DNA from: JAKAAZ01 sp963817855
GTDB taxonomy: Bacteria; Acidobacteriota; Terriglobia; Terriglobales; Acidobacteriaceae
Direction of reading: 5' to 3'
NCBI GenBank assembly: GCA_963817855.1
Contig: CAWFQA010000001.1
Location: 620,001-684,000, forward strand
DNA: 64,000 nucleotides
Position numbers and translations under genes: made by a program. Positions 1 to 7,903 of this stretch are shown piece after piece. Position 1 is the first letter of the stretch. Every line of letters starts with the position of its first letter. A model generated the notes under the pieces. The model ran no database searches. It had not been told where the DNA came from and worked only from the letters and a program-made list of their open reading frames with translations.

Positions 1-344
1 ATCACCCCATAAAGAATCAGAAACACCGTCAGATTCGCGCCGATGCCGAGCGCGAGTGTGAGGATGGTAGTTAACGTGAAGCCGGGGAATTTGCGGAGTT
101 GGCGAAGGGCGAATTTGATGTCGGCCCAGATACTTTCGACTAGCGGCCACATCCAGACCTCGCGGCTGCGCTGCTCGATCAGCGTGGGATTGCCGAAGGC
201 GCGGCGTGCGGCGTGGACGGCTTTGTCCCGCGGCATTCCGCCGGCGATGAGCGCCTCGATTTTTTCGTCGAGGTGCTGCTGCATCTCCTCGGACAGGTCG
301 GCGGATAACCTACGGCGCGAACGTATCTTGAGCCATTGCTTCAT
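1..344 (-). CDS. ADOP-type ABC transporter permease, 3' part outside window
   Basis: Only the first 114 codons are present; the gene continues past the left edge. The start ATG is at 344, 7 bases after the stop of the upstream permease, so the two are co-transcribed. The N-terminus begins MKQWLKIRSRRRLSADLSEE and holds the helical prefix domain of acidobacterial orphan permeases, followed by the first membrane segment of a MacB/FtsX-type permease (LTTILTLALGIGANLTVF). The prefix is nearly the same as that of the upstream permease. The family exports substrates or senses the envelope, usually with an ATPase encoded elsewhere; the substrate is unknown. No ATPase gene is visible nearby. Confidence 0.85.
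   Translation of the reverse strand, partial: MKQWLKIRSRRRLSADLSEEMQQHLDEKIEALIAGGMPRDKAVHAARRAFGNPTLIEQRSREVWMWPLVESIWADIKFALRQLRKFPGFTLTTILTLALGIGANLTVFLILYGV
61..304 (-). repeat. Direct repeat copy 1: 5' end of the permease gene
   Basis: This stretch matches 2701-2944 at constant offset 2640, with most positions identical by eye. It encodes the prefix domain and first membrane helix of the two tandem permeases. Similarity falls off outside it, so the copies are paralogous gene starts that were duplicated or partly homogenised. Confidence 0.75.
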
Positions 345-350
345 AGGTCT

Positions 351-2984
351 TTACTCCGTGCGCAGAGCAACCATTGGATCGATCGAAGCTGCGCGACGCG
401 CCGGGATATAGCTGGCCACGAGCGCTGAGATTCCGAGTACACCAGCGACAGCGACCAGAGTCGCCACGTCCCAGGATTGGACGCCAAAGAGCAATTTCCG
501 TATTAAGGTCGTTGCAATCAATGCGCAAAATATCCCCGCAAAGATGCCGAACACAGTCAGCCTCACTGCCTCTTTCAAGATGAGCCGATACACTGTGCCG
601 CGTTGCGCGCCAAGGGCCATGCGCACTCCAATCTCCCGAGTTCTCCGGCTTACGGAATAGGCGATCACGCCATAGAGTCCCACCACGCTCAATAGAAGCG
701 CCATGACGGCAAATCCTCCTACCATCCATGCTGCGGAGCGGTGGAGATACGCGGTTTGCGAATTTTCGATCCGATCGTTCATCGTGGCTCCCTGGTATGT
801 CGCAATGCCTGGATCGATCCGGCGGACTGCAGTCGCTAAAGTGGGCAGCAGCGACCGCTCAGCTTGCGGGGTGCGAACCACGATGGAAAACCACTCCGCG
901 GGAGTCTGCTTGAAAGGGAAATAGATCGTCGGAGAGTTCTCTGAGTCCAACGGTCCCTCTTTGATGTCGCCGATTACGCCGACGATATTCATCGGGGGCA
1001 GCGGATGCGCCCATGTACCGGAGTAAGCAATCTGCTTTCCGATCGGATTCTCATCCGGAAAGAACTTCCTTGCCATGGCTCGATTGATAATGACGACGGG
1101 AGCTTTTGATGCATCGTCTGAATCGGTGAAATAGCGGCCACGCAGAATTTCCGTCTGCAGCGTGGAGAAATACCCGATGCTCACTTGTCGCCGAGTGGCC
1201 TCGTGGTGCTCTCCATGATTCGGGCGACCGTTGACCACGAAGTCGATGAAGGGACCAGACCCGCTCAGGGGCAGGTAGCTGGTGATACCCACGGACTGTA
1301 CACCGGGCAAACTCCCGATCCTGCGAATGATCTGCTGCTCCAGCGCAACTGCCTGCGCATCTTGCGAATAGCCGGAATCAGGCGCCCCGATATTAAGGGC
1401 GGCCAGATGGTCCGGCTGAAATCCAACCTCTACGCGCAACAGGAGATAGAGACTCCTGCCCAGCAGCCCAGCGCCGACAAGCAGGACAAACGCCATAGCG
1501 AGTTCGACGATCACTAAATCTGCGCCCAGATGCCGCCATACAGTGCCATCGGAGCCGCGACCACCCTCCGTCAGGCGCGCGCGGATTTCCCGCAACGACA
1601 TCCGCAGCATCGGAGCAACCGTGAACAGCCCAGCCGCAACCAGCGAGATTGCCACGGCAAAGCCCACTACATGTACATTCAGCCCGAGTGCCTGCAGGTA
1701 CGGCATTTCCGCCAGCATGTTCGGGGGAATCATTCGAGGAAGCAAGTAGATCGCCCCGTACGCCCACGCAATCCCCAGCGCGCTGCCGATCGCAACCAGC
1801 AACAATCCTTCCGTTACAAATTGACGAATCAGGCGCGCGCGCGATGCGCCCAGTGCGCCGCGCACGGCAATCTCACGCTGGCGGCTCTCTGTGCGAACCA
1901 ACAGCAAGTTCGCCACATTCACACACGCAATCACCAGCAACAAGCCGGCTCCGCCGAGCAGCACCCATAAGATGGGTCGAATATCGCCGACAATCACGTC
2001 TGCCAACAGCATCACGACCGCGCCCTGATTGCGATTGGTATCCGGATATTGTTTCTCCAGCCGGGCGGCAATCGCTTTCAAATTGCTGTCCGCTACCTGA
2101 ACGGAGGCGCCGTCCTTCAGTCGTGCGATGCCGAAGAGGTTGTGGCAAATGCGCCTTCTTTCACATGGACCGGAAGGATCCAATAGTGTCCAGAAATCCG
2201 CATTTCCCGCCGGCCCGAATTGGAAATTCTTAGGCAGAATGCCCACGATGGTGCTTGGCACGCCGTCCAGCGTCACCGTCTGGCCCAGCACATCTCCTTC
2301 TCCGCCGAACCGCTTCTGCCAGGCGGCATAGCTCAGCAACGCTGTATGCGGCGCGGTACTTTCCGCTTCTCCGGGCAGGAAGTCCCGGCCAAGCGCCGGA
2401 CTGATTCCAAGCGTGCGAAAGAAGTCGTCGCTCACATGCGCCCCGTGCGCCAGTTGTGCGCCTGTCGGGGTGTTCACCATAAAATTCCATCTCTCGTACG
2501 CTTCCAAAGATTTGAAGACGTTGTTCTGCTTTTTCCAATCGAGATAATCCAGATAGGAAATGTTGTATGTCGGCCCCAGCGGAATGCTCGAAAACAATCC
2601 GACCAGCCGCGATGGACTGGGATAGGACAACGGCCGCAGGAGTGCCGCATCGACAAAGGCAAAGATCGCCACGCTGGCGCCAATGCCCAGTGCCAGCATC
2701 AGTATGGCCGTGCAGGTGAAACCAATGTTCCTGCGTAGTTGGCGGAGCGCGAATTTGATGTCGGCCCAGATGCTTTCGAACAGCGGCCACATCCAGACTT
2801 CGCGGCTGCGCTGTTCGATGAGCGTCGCATTACCGAAGGCGCGGCGGGCGGCGTGGACGGCTTCTGAGCGCGGCATTCCGCCGGCGATGAGCCCTTCGAT
2901 CTTTTCCTCGAGATGCTGCTGCATCTCCTCGGACAGGTCGGCGGTCATTCGGTTCCGGGAAAATAGTCGTCGGAAGCGGGTCAT
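351..2984 (-). CDS. ADOP-type MacB-like ABC transporter permease
   Basis: The protein has 877 residues. The start chosen is ATG 2984 because GAGGAG lies 7-8 bases upstream; longer in-frame starts lack a site. Residues 1-60 form the acidic helical prefix domain (DLSEEMQQHLEEKIEGLIAG). A first transmembrane helix follows at about 85-110, then a large periplasmic MacB core with VSDDFFRTLGISPALGRDF, three helices near 350-450 ending in an FtsX domain, a second periplasmic region and a C-terminal FtsX domain (RTREIGVRMALGAQRG). This double MacB-core/FtsX architecture is typical of ADOP proteins. The gene is second in padR-permease-permease. The transported molecule cannot be told from sequence. 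Confidence 0.9.
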   Translation of the reverse strand: MTRFRRLFSRNRMTADLSEEMQQHLEEKIEGLIAGGMPRSEAVHAARRAFGNATLIEQRSREVWMWPLFESIWADIKFALRQLRRNIGFTCTAILMLALGIGASVAIFAFVDAALLRPLSYPSPSRLVGLFSSIPLGPTYNISYLDYLDWKKQNNVFKSLEAYERWNFMVNTPTGAQLAHGAHVSDDFFRTLGISPALGRDFLPGEAESTAPHTALLSYAAWQKRFGGEGDVLGQTVTLDGVPSTIVGILPKNFQFGPAGNADFWTLLDPSGPCERRRICHNLFGIARLKDGASVQVADSNLKAIAARLEKQYPDTNRNQGAVVMLLADVIVGDIRPILWVLLGGAGLLLVIACVNVANLLLVRTESRQREIAVRGALGASRARLIRQFVTEGLLLVAIGSALGIAWAYGAIYLLPRMIPPNMLAEMPYLQALGLNVHVVGFAVAISLVAAGLFTVAPMLRMSLREIRARLTEGGRGSDGTVWRHLGADLVIVELAMAFVLLVGAGLLGRSLYLLLRVEVGFQPDHLAALNIGAPDSGYSQDAQAVALEQQIIRRIGSLPGVQSVGITSYLPLSGSGPFIDFVVNGRPNHGEHHEATRRQVSIGYFSTLQTEILRGRYFTDSDDASKAPVVIINRAMARKFFPDENPIGKQIAYSGTWAHPLPPMNIVGVIGDIKEGPLDSENSPTIYFPFKQTPAEWFSIVVRTPQAERSLLPTLATAVRRIDPGIATYQGATMNDRIENSQTAYLHRSAAWMVGGFAVMALLLSVVGLYGVIAYSVSRRTREIGVRMALGAQRGTVYRLILKEAVRLTVFGIFAGIFCALIATTLIRKLLFGVQSWDVATLVAVAGVLGISALVASYIPARRAASIDPMVALRTE
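2701..2944 (-). repeat. Direct repeat copy 2: 5' end of the permease gene
   Basis: Partner of the copy at 61-304. The best-conserved block runs from the end of the prefix domain back to its SADLSEE/TADLSEE start. It marks the tandem ADOP duplication. Confidence 0.75.
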
Positions 2985-3020
2985 GGTGGACTCCTCAGCA
3001 ACGATCGCGTGGAGGATGAA

Positions 3021-3046
3021 CCCATGTCCCAAAGGCGGGACATGGG
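3021..3046. repeat. Hairpin repeat (CCCATGTCCC stem), REP-like
   Basis: CCCATGTCCC at 3021-3030 is followed by AAAGGC and the perfect complement GGGACATGGG at 3037-3046. It sits in the 75-base gap between padR and the first permease gene. The CCCA...TGGG outer stem resembles the elements at 13781 and 19083, so it is grouped with them. It might also modulate readthrough from padR into the permeases. Confidence 0.7.
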
Positions 3047-3059
3047 GGAGCCGGATTTC

Positions 3060-3419
3060 TCAGGAAACGTTGGGCGCAAGGACGAGGGTGATGCCTTCGA
3101 GCATTTGCTCGAAGCGGGACACCTCGCGCTCCAGATGTTTGGTCCCGTTGGGCGTAATGCTGTAGGTTCGCACCCGGCGATTGGAGGCGGAAATCGTCCA
3201 TTCGGCGTCGACCAGGCCGGCTTTCAGGAGGCGCTGGAGCGCAGGGTAGAGCGAGCCCTCCTCCACCTGAAGCAGATCGCGCGAGCGCTGCTGAATATGC
3301 TGGACCATGGCGTATCCGTGCATGGGCTGGCGGTGGAGCGTTTGCAGGATCATGAGTTCGAGCGCGCCGGGGAACAGGTCGCGCGGTTCGGACGGCAACT
3401 CGGGTAATTTTGGGGTCAT
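3060..3419 (-). CDS. PadR-family transcriptional regulator
   Basis: The protein has 119 residues with the PadR winged-helix signature: PGALELMILQTLHRQPMHGYA, then EEGSLYPALQRLLKAGLVDAEW and a wing region RRVRTYSITPNG. The short C-terminal helix for dimerisation is present. ATG 3419 is preferred because longer in-frame starts would overlap the promoter, and a perfect palindrome directly precedes this ATG. The gene is first in a minus-strand run with two ADOP permeases, the usual arrangement for ADOP-linked PadR genes. It probably represses its own operon; the ligand is unknown. Confidence 0.9.
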   Translation of the reverse strand: MTPKLPELPSEPRDLFPGALELMILQTLHRQPMHGYAMVQHIQQRSRDLLQVEEGSLYPALQRLLKAGLVDAEWTISASNRRVRTYSITPNGTKHLEREVSRFEQMLEGITLVLAPNVS

Positions 3420-3440
3420 AGGCTTGTTCCAAACAAGCCT
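3420..3440. promoter_or_regulatory. Probable PadR operator, perfect 9-3-9 palindrome
   Basis: AGGCTTGTT, a CCA spacer and AACAAGCCT form a perfect inverted repeat directly against the padR start codon. It lies just after a promoter, so the likely transcription start falls inside it. A bound PadR dimer would block initiation. That PadR binds here is inferred. Confidence 0.65.
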
Positions 3441-3442
3441 AG

Positions 3443-3470
3443 AGTAAATAGGGTCCAATGCCAGTGTCAA
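3443..3470 (-). promoter_or_regulatory. Promoter of padR-permease operon
   Basis: On the minus strand a perfect -35 TTGACA (3465-3470) is separated by 16 bases from a -10 TTTACT (3443-3448). The predicted start is about 3435, inside the palindrome, leaving a leader of some 15 bases without a ribosome binding site. Confidence 0.6.
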
Positions 3471-3479
3471 TGGGAAATT

Positions 3480-3680
3480 AAGTGCGATGCTTCGACTCCG
3501 GTCGCCAGACTACCTTTCGCTCAGGATGGCATTCGTTTTGAAAGCAGATCATCCTCGCCTCTGCAAGCTTCGCTCTATCGAAATCCACGGGCAAGCTGCG
3601 CCGGTTGGGCAAAAGCAGGTCCCTTCTGCTACGCGCGATAATACGGGGGGCGCTCCGGTCGGGATGACACCTTCTAGTTA
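3480..3680. other. Intergenic stretch with degenerate repeat remnants
   Basis: No gene is supported between padR and the rplM promoter. The segment carries phrases such as TTTCGCTCAGGATGGCA (about 3515) and CGGTCGGGATGACAC (about 3656). They resemble decayed short dispersed repeats, but no complete inverted repeat is visible. Confidence 0.4.
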
Positions 3681-3714
3681 GCCCGCGGTTTGTGCATAAA
3701 CTGTGCGGGTTTCG

Positions 3715-3743
3715 TTGACTCAGGCCCTTGTTTTGGTTATTCT
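3715..3743 (+). promoter_or_regulatory. Promoter of rplM-rpsI(-rpsB-tsf)
   Basis: TTGACT at 3715-3720, a 17-base spacer and TATTCT at 3738-3743 make a good housekeeping-type promoter. The predicted transcript starts near 3750, leaving a leader of about 220 bases before rplM. The leader holds a small hairpin, GCACC-TCTTCC-GGTGC (3777-3792). Confidence 0.6.
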
Positions 3744-3972
3744 TAAATCCTTGTGCAGTGTTGCGTGAGTCTGCTTGCACCTCTTCCGGTGCGTTGGCGG
3801 CACGCAAAGCGTCTTTCGGTTTCACCGCCCCTCGACGCTGCATGCAGTTGGCCCACTGTACTCCATTGCGTGATTTGCTGGCAGAATTTCCGGCAGCTGA
3901 ACGCCTTGTTTGTAGTGGCGGTGTGCATAGGCTCGCGAAGACAGATTTTGTTTGTTTGGGAGAACTGGAACC

Positions 3973-4425
3973 ATGTCTACCTTTATTCCGCGTCCGCAGG
4001 ACATCAACCGCAAGTGGTACGTGCTGGATGCCAGCGGCAAAACGCTGGGGCGCTTGGCTACGGAAGCCGCGCGGGTGTTGAGCGGCAAGAACAGCCCGCA
4101 ATATACGCCCTACATCGACACGGGTGATCATGTCATTGTGTTGAACGCGGAGAAGGTCCGCCTGTCCGGGTTGAAGAGCCAGCAGAAGATGTATCGCCGC
4201 TACACCGGATTTCCGGGCGGCATGCGGGAAGAATCGTTTGTGCGCCTGATGGCGCGGCGACCGGATCGCGTAGTCGAGCAGGCCATTACCGGCATGTTGC
4301 CGAAGACCAAGATGGGCCGCCAGATGGCCACCAAGCTGAAGGTATACAAGGGCGGCACGCATCCGCATGACGCGCAGAAGCCGATTGCCATGACACTGGA
4401 TGATTCAGCAACCGCAAGAAAGTAA
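3973..4425 (+). CDS. rplM: 50S ribosomal protein L13
   Basis: The 150-residue protein matches L13 over its length: RKWYVLDASGKTLGRLATEA near the start, YTPYIDTGDHVIVLNAEKV, and GMLPKTKMGRQMATKLKVYK near the end. L13 is an early-assembly protein of the large subunit that binds 23S rRNA. ATG 3973 is chosen over a frame extension because the family begins here and GGGAGA lies 9 bases upstream. It is followed 16 bases later by rpsI, the nearly universal L13-S9 pairing. The long leader could allow feedback control by L13, as known in other phyla, but this is inference. Confidence 0.98.
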   Translation: MSTFIPRPQDINRKWYVLDASGKTLGRLATEAARVLSGKNSPQYTPYIDTGDHVIVLNAEKVRLSGLKSQQKMYRRYTGFPGGMREESFVRLMARRPDRVVEQAITGMLPKTKMGRQMATKLKVYKGGTHPHDAQKPIAMTLDDSATARK

Positions 4426-4441
4426 CGGGACAGCGAAACGT

Positions 4442-4837
4442 ATGGCAGAACTGACACAGTACTACGGAACCGGACGGCGCAAGACGAGCATTGCTCGCGT
4501 GTTTCTGCGTCCTGGCAGCGGCAAGTTCACGGTGAACGGCCGCGCCTTCGAAGATTATTTTGTCACCGAGCAGCAGCGCATCGCGGCCAAGCGGGTCCTG
4601 GTCGCAACTGACCTGGCAGCCACCTTCGACGTGTTGACCACGGTGAAGGGCGGCGGCGTGACCGCACAGGCGGACGCCGTGAAGATGGGCACCGCTCGCG
4701 CGTTGCTCGAATACAACATTGAATTGCGCGGCAGTCTGAAGGAACAGGGCTTTTTGACGCGCGATGCCCGCATGAAGGAACGCAAGAAGTACGGGCAGAA
4801 GGGCGCTCGCAAGCGCTTCCAGTTCAGCAAGCGCTAG
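4442..4837 (+). CDS. rpsI: 30S ribosomal protein S9
   Basis: The 131-residue protein starts MAELTQYYGTGRRKTSIARV and ends KKYGQKGARKRFQFSKR, the basic C-terminal tail that reaches the decoding site in family members. ATG 4442 fits the family; the ATG at 4400 would overlap rplM. S9 contacts P-site tRNA in the small subunit. It lies in an operon with rplM, and transcription probably continues to rpsB because no strong terminator with a T-run is seen downstream. Confidence 0.98.
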   Translation: MAELTQYYGTGRRKTSIARVFLRPGSGKFTVNGRAFEDYFVTEQQRIAAKRVLVATDLAATFDVLTTVKGGGVTAQADAVKMGTARALLEYNIELRGSLKEQGFLTRDARMKERKKYGQKGARKRFQFSKR

Positions 4838-4853
4838 TTCGCGGCTGGCACTG

Positions 4854-4920
4854 GCAACTTCTTTCAGACACGCGATGGCTGCGCTCTTACGCGAGTGCAG
4901 CCTTTGCACGTGAAAGTTGC
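4854..4920 (+). promoter_or_regulatory. Nested stem-loop between rpsI and rpsB
   Basis: An outer stem pairs GCAACTTCTTTCA (4854-4866) with TGAAAGTTGC (4911-4920), leaving a two-base bulge. Inside it, GGCTGCGCTC (4877-4886) pairs with GAGTGCAGCC (4893-4902) through one G-U pair and a six-base loop. Only three T follow the inner stem, so a strong terminator is unlikely. An rpsB leader or processing element is possible. Confidence 0.5.
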
Positions 4921-5022
4921 GGTAGTGAAGTGAATCGCAAGTTTTGGAAGTAAATTTCCCCACGGGGATCAATCCGAGCCGGTTTTGACGAGCCGGAAGG
5001 ATGCAAATCACAAGGAGGTCGT

Positions 5023-5934
5023 TTGGCCACTATCACCATGAAGGAACTGCTCGAAGCGGGAGTCCATTTCGGGCATCAGACAAAGCGCTGGAACCCAAGG
5101 ATGAAGGAATATATCTTTGGCGAACGGAACGGAATCTACATCATCGATCTGCAGAAGACCTTGAAGATGTTCAAGGAAGCCAGTAAGTATGTGACGGACC
5201 TGGCGCTCGACGGCAAGACGATTTTGTTTGTGGGCACCAAGCGGCAGGCGCAGGATGCGATTGCCGAGGAAGCCACCCGTTGCGGCATGTTCTATATCAA
5301 CCAGCGTTGGCTGGGCGGTCTGTTAACGAACTGGGCGACCGTGCAGAAGTCTGTGAAACGCCTTCAAGAACTGGATGAGATGGCCACCGACGGCCGCTAC
5401 GACCTGATGACGAAGAAAGAAGTCATCAAGCTGGAACGCGAGCGCAAGCATCTGCAGGCAAACCTGGCGGGCATAAAAAATATGCGCCGTTTGCCGGACG
5501 CGCTGTTCGTTGTGGATTCGAACAATGAAACCATCGCGGTGAAGGAAGCCCGCAAGCTGGGTATTCCGGTGGTAGCCGTGGTGGATACGAACTGCGATCC
5601 CACGCTGGTCGACTACATTATTCCGGGCAACGATGACGCGCTGCGCGCGATTCGGCTATTCACCTCCAAAGTGGCCGACTCGATTGTCGAAGGCGTGCAG
5701 ATGAGCGGCGACAAGCAGCAGGCGGAACTGGCCGGCGTGACGGCGAGCGCGGATGAAGCGTCTGCCGACGGCGTTGCGGCGGCTCCGGACAGCTTTAATG
5801 CGGCGAAGTATGACCCTGAATTGGCCGACGACGAGGTTGATCTGGAGCAGGCGCTGGGCGGTGGAATTCGCAAAGCTCCCACAGCGGTCTCTGCGGACGA
5901 GCCGGAAGCTGCAGCGGCTGAGAGCGGCGTCTAG
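5023..5934 (+). CDS. rpsB: 30S ribosomal protein S2
   Basis: The 303-residue protein begins with the S2 signature MKELLEAGVHFGHQTKRWNP and contains NQRWLGGLLTNWATVQKS and LGIPVVAVVDTNCDPTLVDY. The start is TTG 5023: AAGGAGGTC at 5012-5020 is a near-perfect ribosome binding site 4 bases upstream, whereas ATG 5038 would be too far. The Ala/Glu/Asp-rich C-terminal tail (about residues 235-303) is longer than in E. coli S2. S2 is a late-assembling 30S protein. tsf follows, as in most bacteria, with a repeat element between. Confidence 0.97.
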   Translation: MATITMKELLEAGVHFGHQTKRWNPRMKEYIFGERNGIYIIDLQKTLKMFKEASKYVTDLALDGKTILFVGTKRQAQDAIAEEATRCGMFYINQRWLGGLLTNWATVQKSVKRLQELDEMATDGRYDLMTKKEVIKLERERKHLQANLAGIKNMRRLPDALFVVDSNNETIAVKEARKLGIPVVAVVDTNCDPTLVDYIIPGNDDALRAIRLFTSKVADSIVEGVQMSGDKQQAELAGVTASADEASADGVAAAPDSFNAAKYDPELADDEVDLEQALGGGIRKAPTAVSADEPEAAAAESGV

Positions 5935-5968
5935 CGCTGGTTTGCGATCTGCAATTGAAAATAGATTT

Positions 5969-6078
5969 GTCATTCTGAGCGCAGCGAAGTATCCAGATGG
6001 TAGTGGCCTGCTCCTGTTAGGCAAGCACCCTCTGGATTCTCCACCGCGGTCGCCGCGGCGACCTCCATTCAGAATGAC
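5969..6078. repeat. MITE-like element with perfect 10-bp terminal inverted repeats
   Basis: The 110-bp element is bounded by GTCATTCTGA (5969-5978) and its exact complement TCAGAATGAC (6069-6078). Inside are a second perfect pair ATCCAGA (5991-5997) / TCTGGAT (6031-6037) and a 14-bp palindrome GTCGCCGCGGCGAC (6049-6062). It fills the gap between rpsB and tsf. A shorter relative with the same palindrome and end lies at 36431-36471. No coding capacity is seen. Confidence 0.75.
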
Positions 6079-6126
6079 AGCTCTCACTTCTCAAAGCCGA
6101 AAATTTTAAGATTGGATGGGAAAAGG

Positions 6127-6772
6127 ATGTCTACGGTGACCGAAACAATTTCAGCTGGAATGGTGAAGGAGCTGCGCGAGAAGACCGGCGCTCCTATGAT
6201 GGACTGCCGAAATGCACTGACAGAAGCGAAAGGCGACATGGAAGAAGCGGTGGTCGTGCTGCGCAAGCGCGGCATGGCATCGGCGGCCAAGAAAGCCAGT
6301 CGCACCGCCAGCGAAGGCGCCGTGGGAACTTACATCCACGCGGGCGGCAAGATTGGCGTACTGCTGGAAATCAACTGCGAGAGCGATTTTGTGGCGCGCA
6401 CGCCGGATTTTCAGGAGCTGCTGAAGGACATTGCGATGCATATCGCGGCCACCGATCCGCGCTACATTCGCAAGGAAGATGTGACGGCGGAAGACCTGGA
6501 ACGCGAGAAGGAAATTTATCGCGCGCAGGCGGCGCAGACCGGCAAGCCGGCCCCGGTGATTGAGAAGATCGTCGAAGGGAAAGATGTCGAAGTTCTACGA
6601 GGAAGTCTGCCTGCTGGAGCAGCCCTTCATCAAGGAGCAGACGGTGACCATTGCGCAGTTGATCGCGCAAAAGGTCGGCAAGCTGGGAGAAAACATCCAG
6701 GTGCGCCGCTTCGCCCGCTTCAAGGTCGGCGATGCAAATTGGACTGTTGCCCAGATTAAGGCGACTGCATAG
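6127..6772 (+). CDS. tsf: Translation elongation factor Ts, with one frame break
   Basis: EF-Ts regenerates EF-Tu-GTP. The N-terminus has the UBA-like motif VKELREKTGAPMMDCRNAL, and the core contains EINCESDFVART. Codons are in frame to VEGK at about 6582; the C-terminal part FYEEVCLLEQPFIKEQTVTI continues in the +1 frame to the stop at 6772. Reading AAAG at 6580-6583 as AAG restores VEGKMSKFYEEVCLLEQPF, the normal family sequence, giving 214 residues. A real break would be lethal in a single-copy gene, so an extra A is the likely cause. Start ATG 6127 follows GGGAAAAGG. Confidence 0.93.
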
Positions 6773-6795
6773 GCTGGTTTTAGCTCGAAGAAAAA

Positions 6796-6820
6796 GCCCG
6801 ACATCTTGTCGGGCTTTTTT
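6796..6820. terminator. Bidirectional intrinsic terminator after tsf
   Basis: GCCCGACA (6796-6803), TCT loop and TGTCGGGC (6807-6814) are followed by six T and preceded by five A. It can therefore end tsf on the plus strand and the converging beta-propeller gene on the minus strand. Confidence 0.9.
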
Positions 6821-6859
6821 ATTTTGCGGCATCGATCGATCGCGATGGATCGTGCCTTT

Positions 6860-7876
6860 TTATTGCGCCGAGGCGAGGCCATCGGCACCGGCGCCGACAT
6901 TGATGAGTTTCTGCACTTTCCAGTCGGAAACATCGATGGCGGCGACCTGATTTTTCACGTTGCAGGAGACGTACGCGAGCTTGCCGTCAGGGCTCACAAG
7001 GATTTCCTGCGGCGCGCTGGGAACGAGAATGGTGTTGATGACTTGCAGCGTGGCGAGGTCGACCACGGCCACCAGGTCGCGGTTGGGAATCGCCACCAAC
7101 AGATATCGGCCATCTTTTGTCGATGCTGTGCCGTAGCCGGTTCCCGGTAAGGGAACCCACGCCTTGACTTTATTGGTCGCGGTGTCGATGACGGCGAGGC
7201 GGGGCTGCGTCTGGTCGGAGGTAAAGGCCATGCTGCCGTCGTTCGATACGGATATGCGTTGCGTCTCGCCGGAGATGGGAATGACGGCGAGTGTCTTGCG
7301 GGCTTTGATGTCAAGCACGGAGACAGTGCCGGGACCAACGTTGGCGGTGTATCCGCGGGTTCCATCGGGGGAGATGGCGAGCATGTGCGACTCCTGCTGC
7401 GTGGTGGGGATGGTGCCGACAATTTTCAGGGTGTGCGGATCGACGAGCGTGACATCCTGATCGAGTTCGGTGGTGACGTAGAGTAGTCCGTCGTGCTTGT
7501 TATAGATCACGCAATGCGGACGAACGCCGTGGCCGAAGTCGACACGGCCAATGATTTTGCGCGAGGGCAGATCGATGACCAGCATCTCGTGGCCGTCGAG
7601 CCCCGGCCTGCCCACGCCGACATTGCCGTAGATGGGTACGTAGGCGACGCGGCCATCGGGAGATACAGCGGCTTCATGACCGTGCATGGCGGTCACGCCT
7701 TCGGGAATGGTCGCGATCTGCTGTTCGCTGGCGGTATCGACCAGGCTGATGTCTTTATCTCCCTGGTTGACGACGACCAGAAGAGGCGCGGATTTGGCGC
7801 TGGACTGGGCACGGACGGTGAGCGTCAGGAGGCAAATACCGGTCAGGACAAGGAACAACGGGATTGATGGACGCAT
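6860..7876 (-). CDS. Exported YVTN/YncE-type beta-propeller protein
   Basis: The 338-residue protein has a signal peptide (IPLFLVLTGICLLTLTVRAQ) followed by repeated propeller blades: LLVVVNQGDKDISLVDT, LLYVTTELDQDVTLVDP, RGYTANVGPGTVSVLDI, LAVIDTATNKVKAWVPL and KLAYVSCNVKNQVAAIDV. The blades show the [ST]PDG and V-x-D-x-x turns of the YVTN family. It likely works as a periplasmic binding or scaffold protein; the partner is unknown. It converges on tsf and shares its terminator. A PagL-like gene ends 27 bases upstream on the same strand, so the two may be co-transcribed. Confidence 0.85.
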   Translation of the reverse strand: MRPSIPLFLVLTGICLLTLTVRAQSSAKSAPLLVVVNQGDKDISLVDTASEQQIATIPEGVTAMHGHEAAVSPDGRVAYVPIYGNVGVGRPGLDGHEMLVIDLPSRKIIGRVDFGHGVRPHCVIYNKHDGLLYVTTELDQDVTLVDPHTLKIVGTIPTTQQESHMLAISPDGTRGYTANVGPGTVSVLDIKARKTLAVIPISGETQRISVSNDGSMAFTSDQTQPRLAVIDTATNKVKAWVPLPGTGYGTASTKDGRYLLVAIPNRDLVAVVDLATLQVINTILVPSAPQEILVSPDGKLAYVSCNVKNQVAAIDVSDWKVQKLINVGAGADGLASAQ

Positions 7877-7903
7877 GGCAACCGCAGTATAACCCTCCGC
7901 TGG

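Noticed and set aside
6580..6583. Programmed +1 frameshifting in tsf and mltD-like at AAA-G
   Set aside because: No stop codon, stimulatory structure or known precedent at this site; the same type of break occurs in many unrelated genes, which fits indel errors better.
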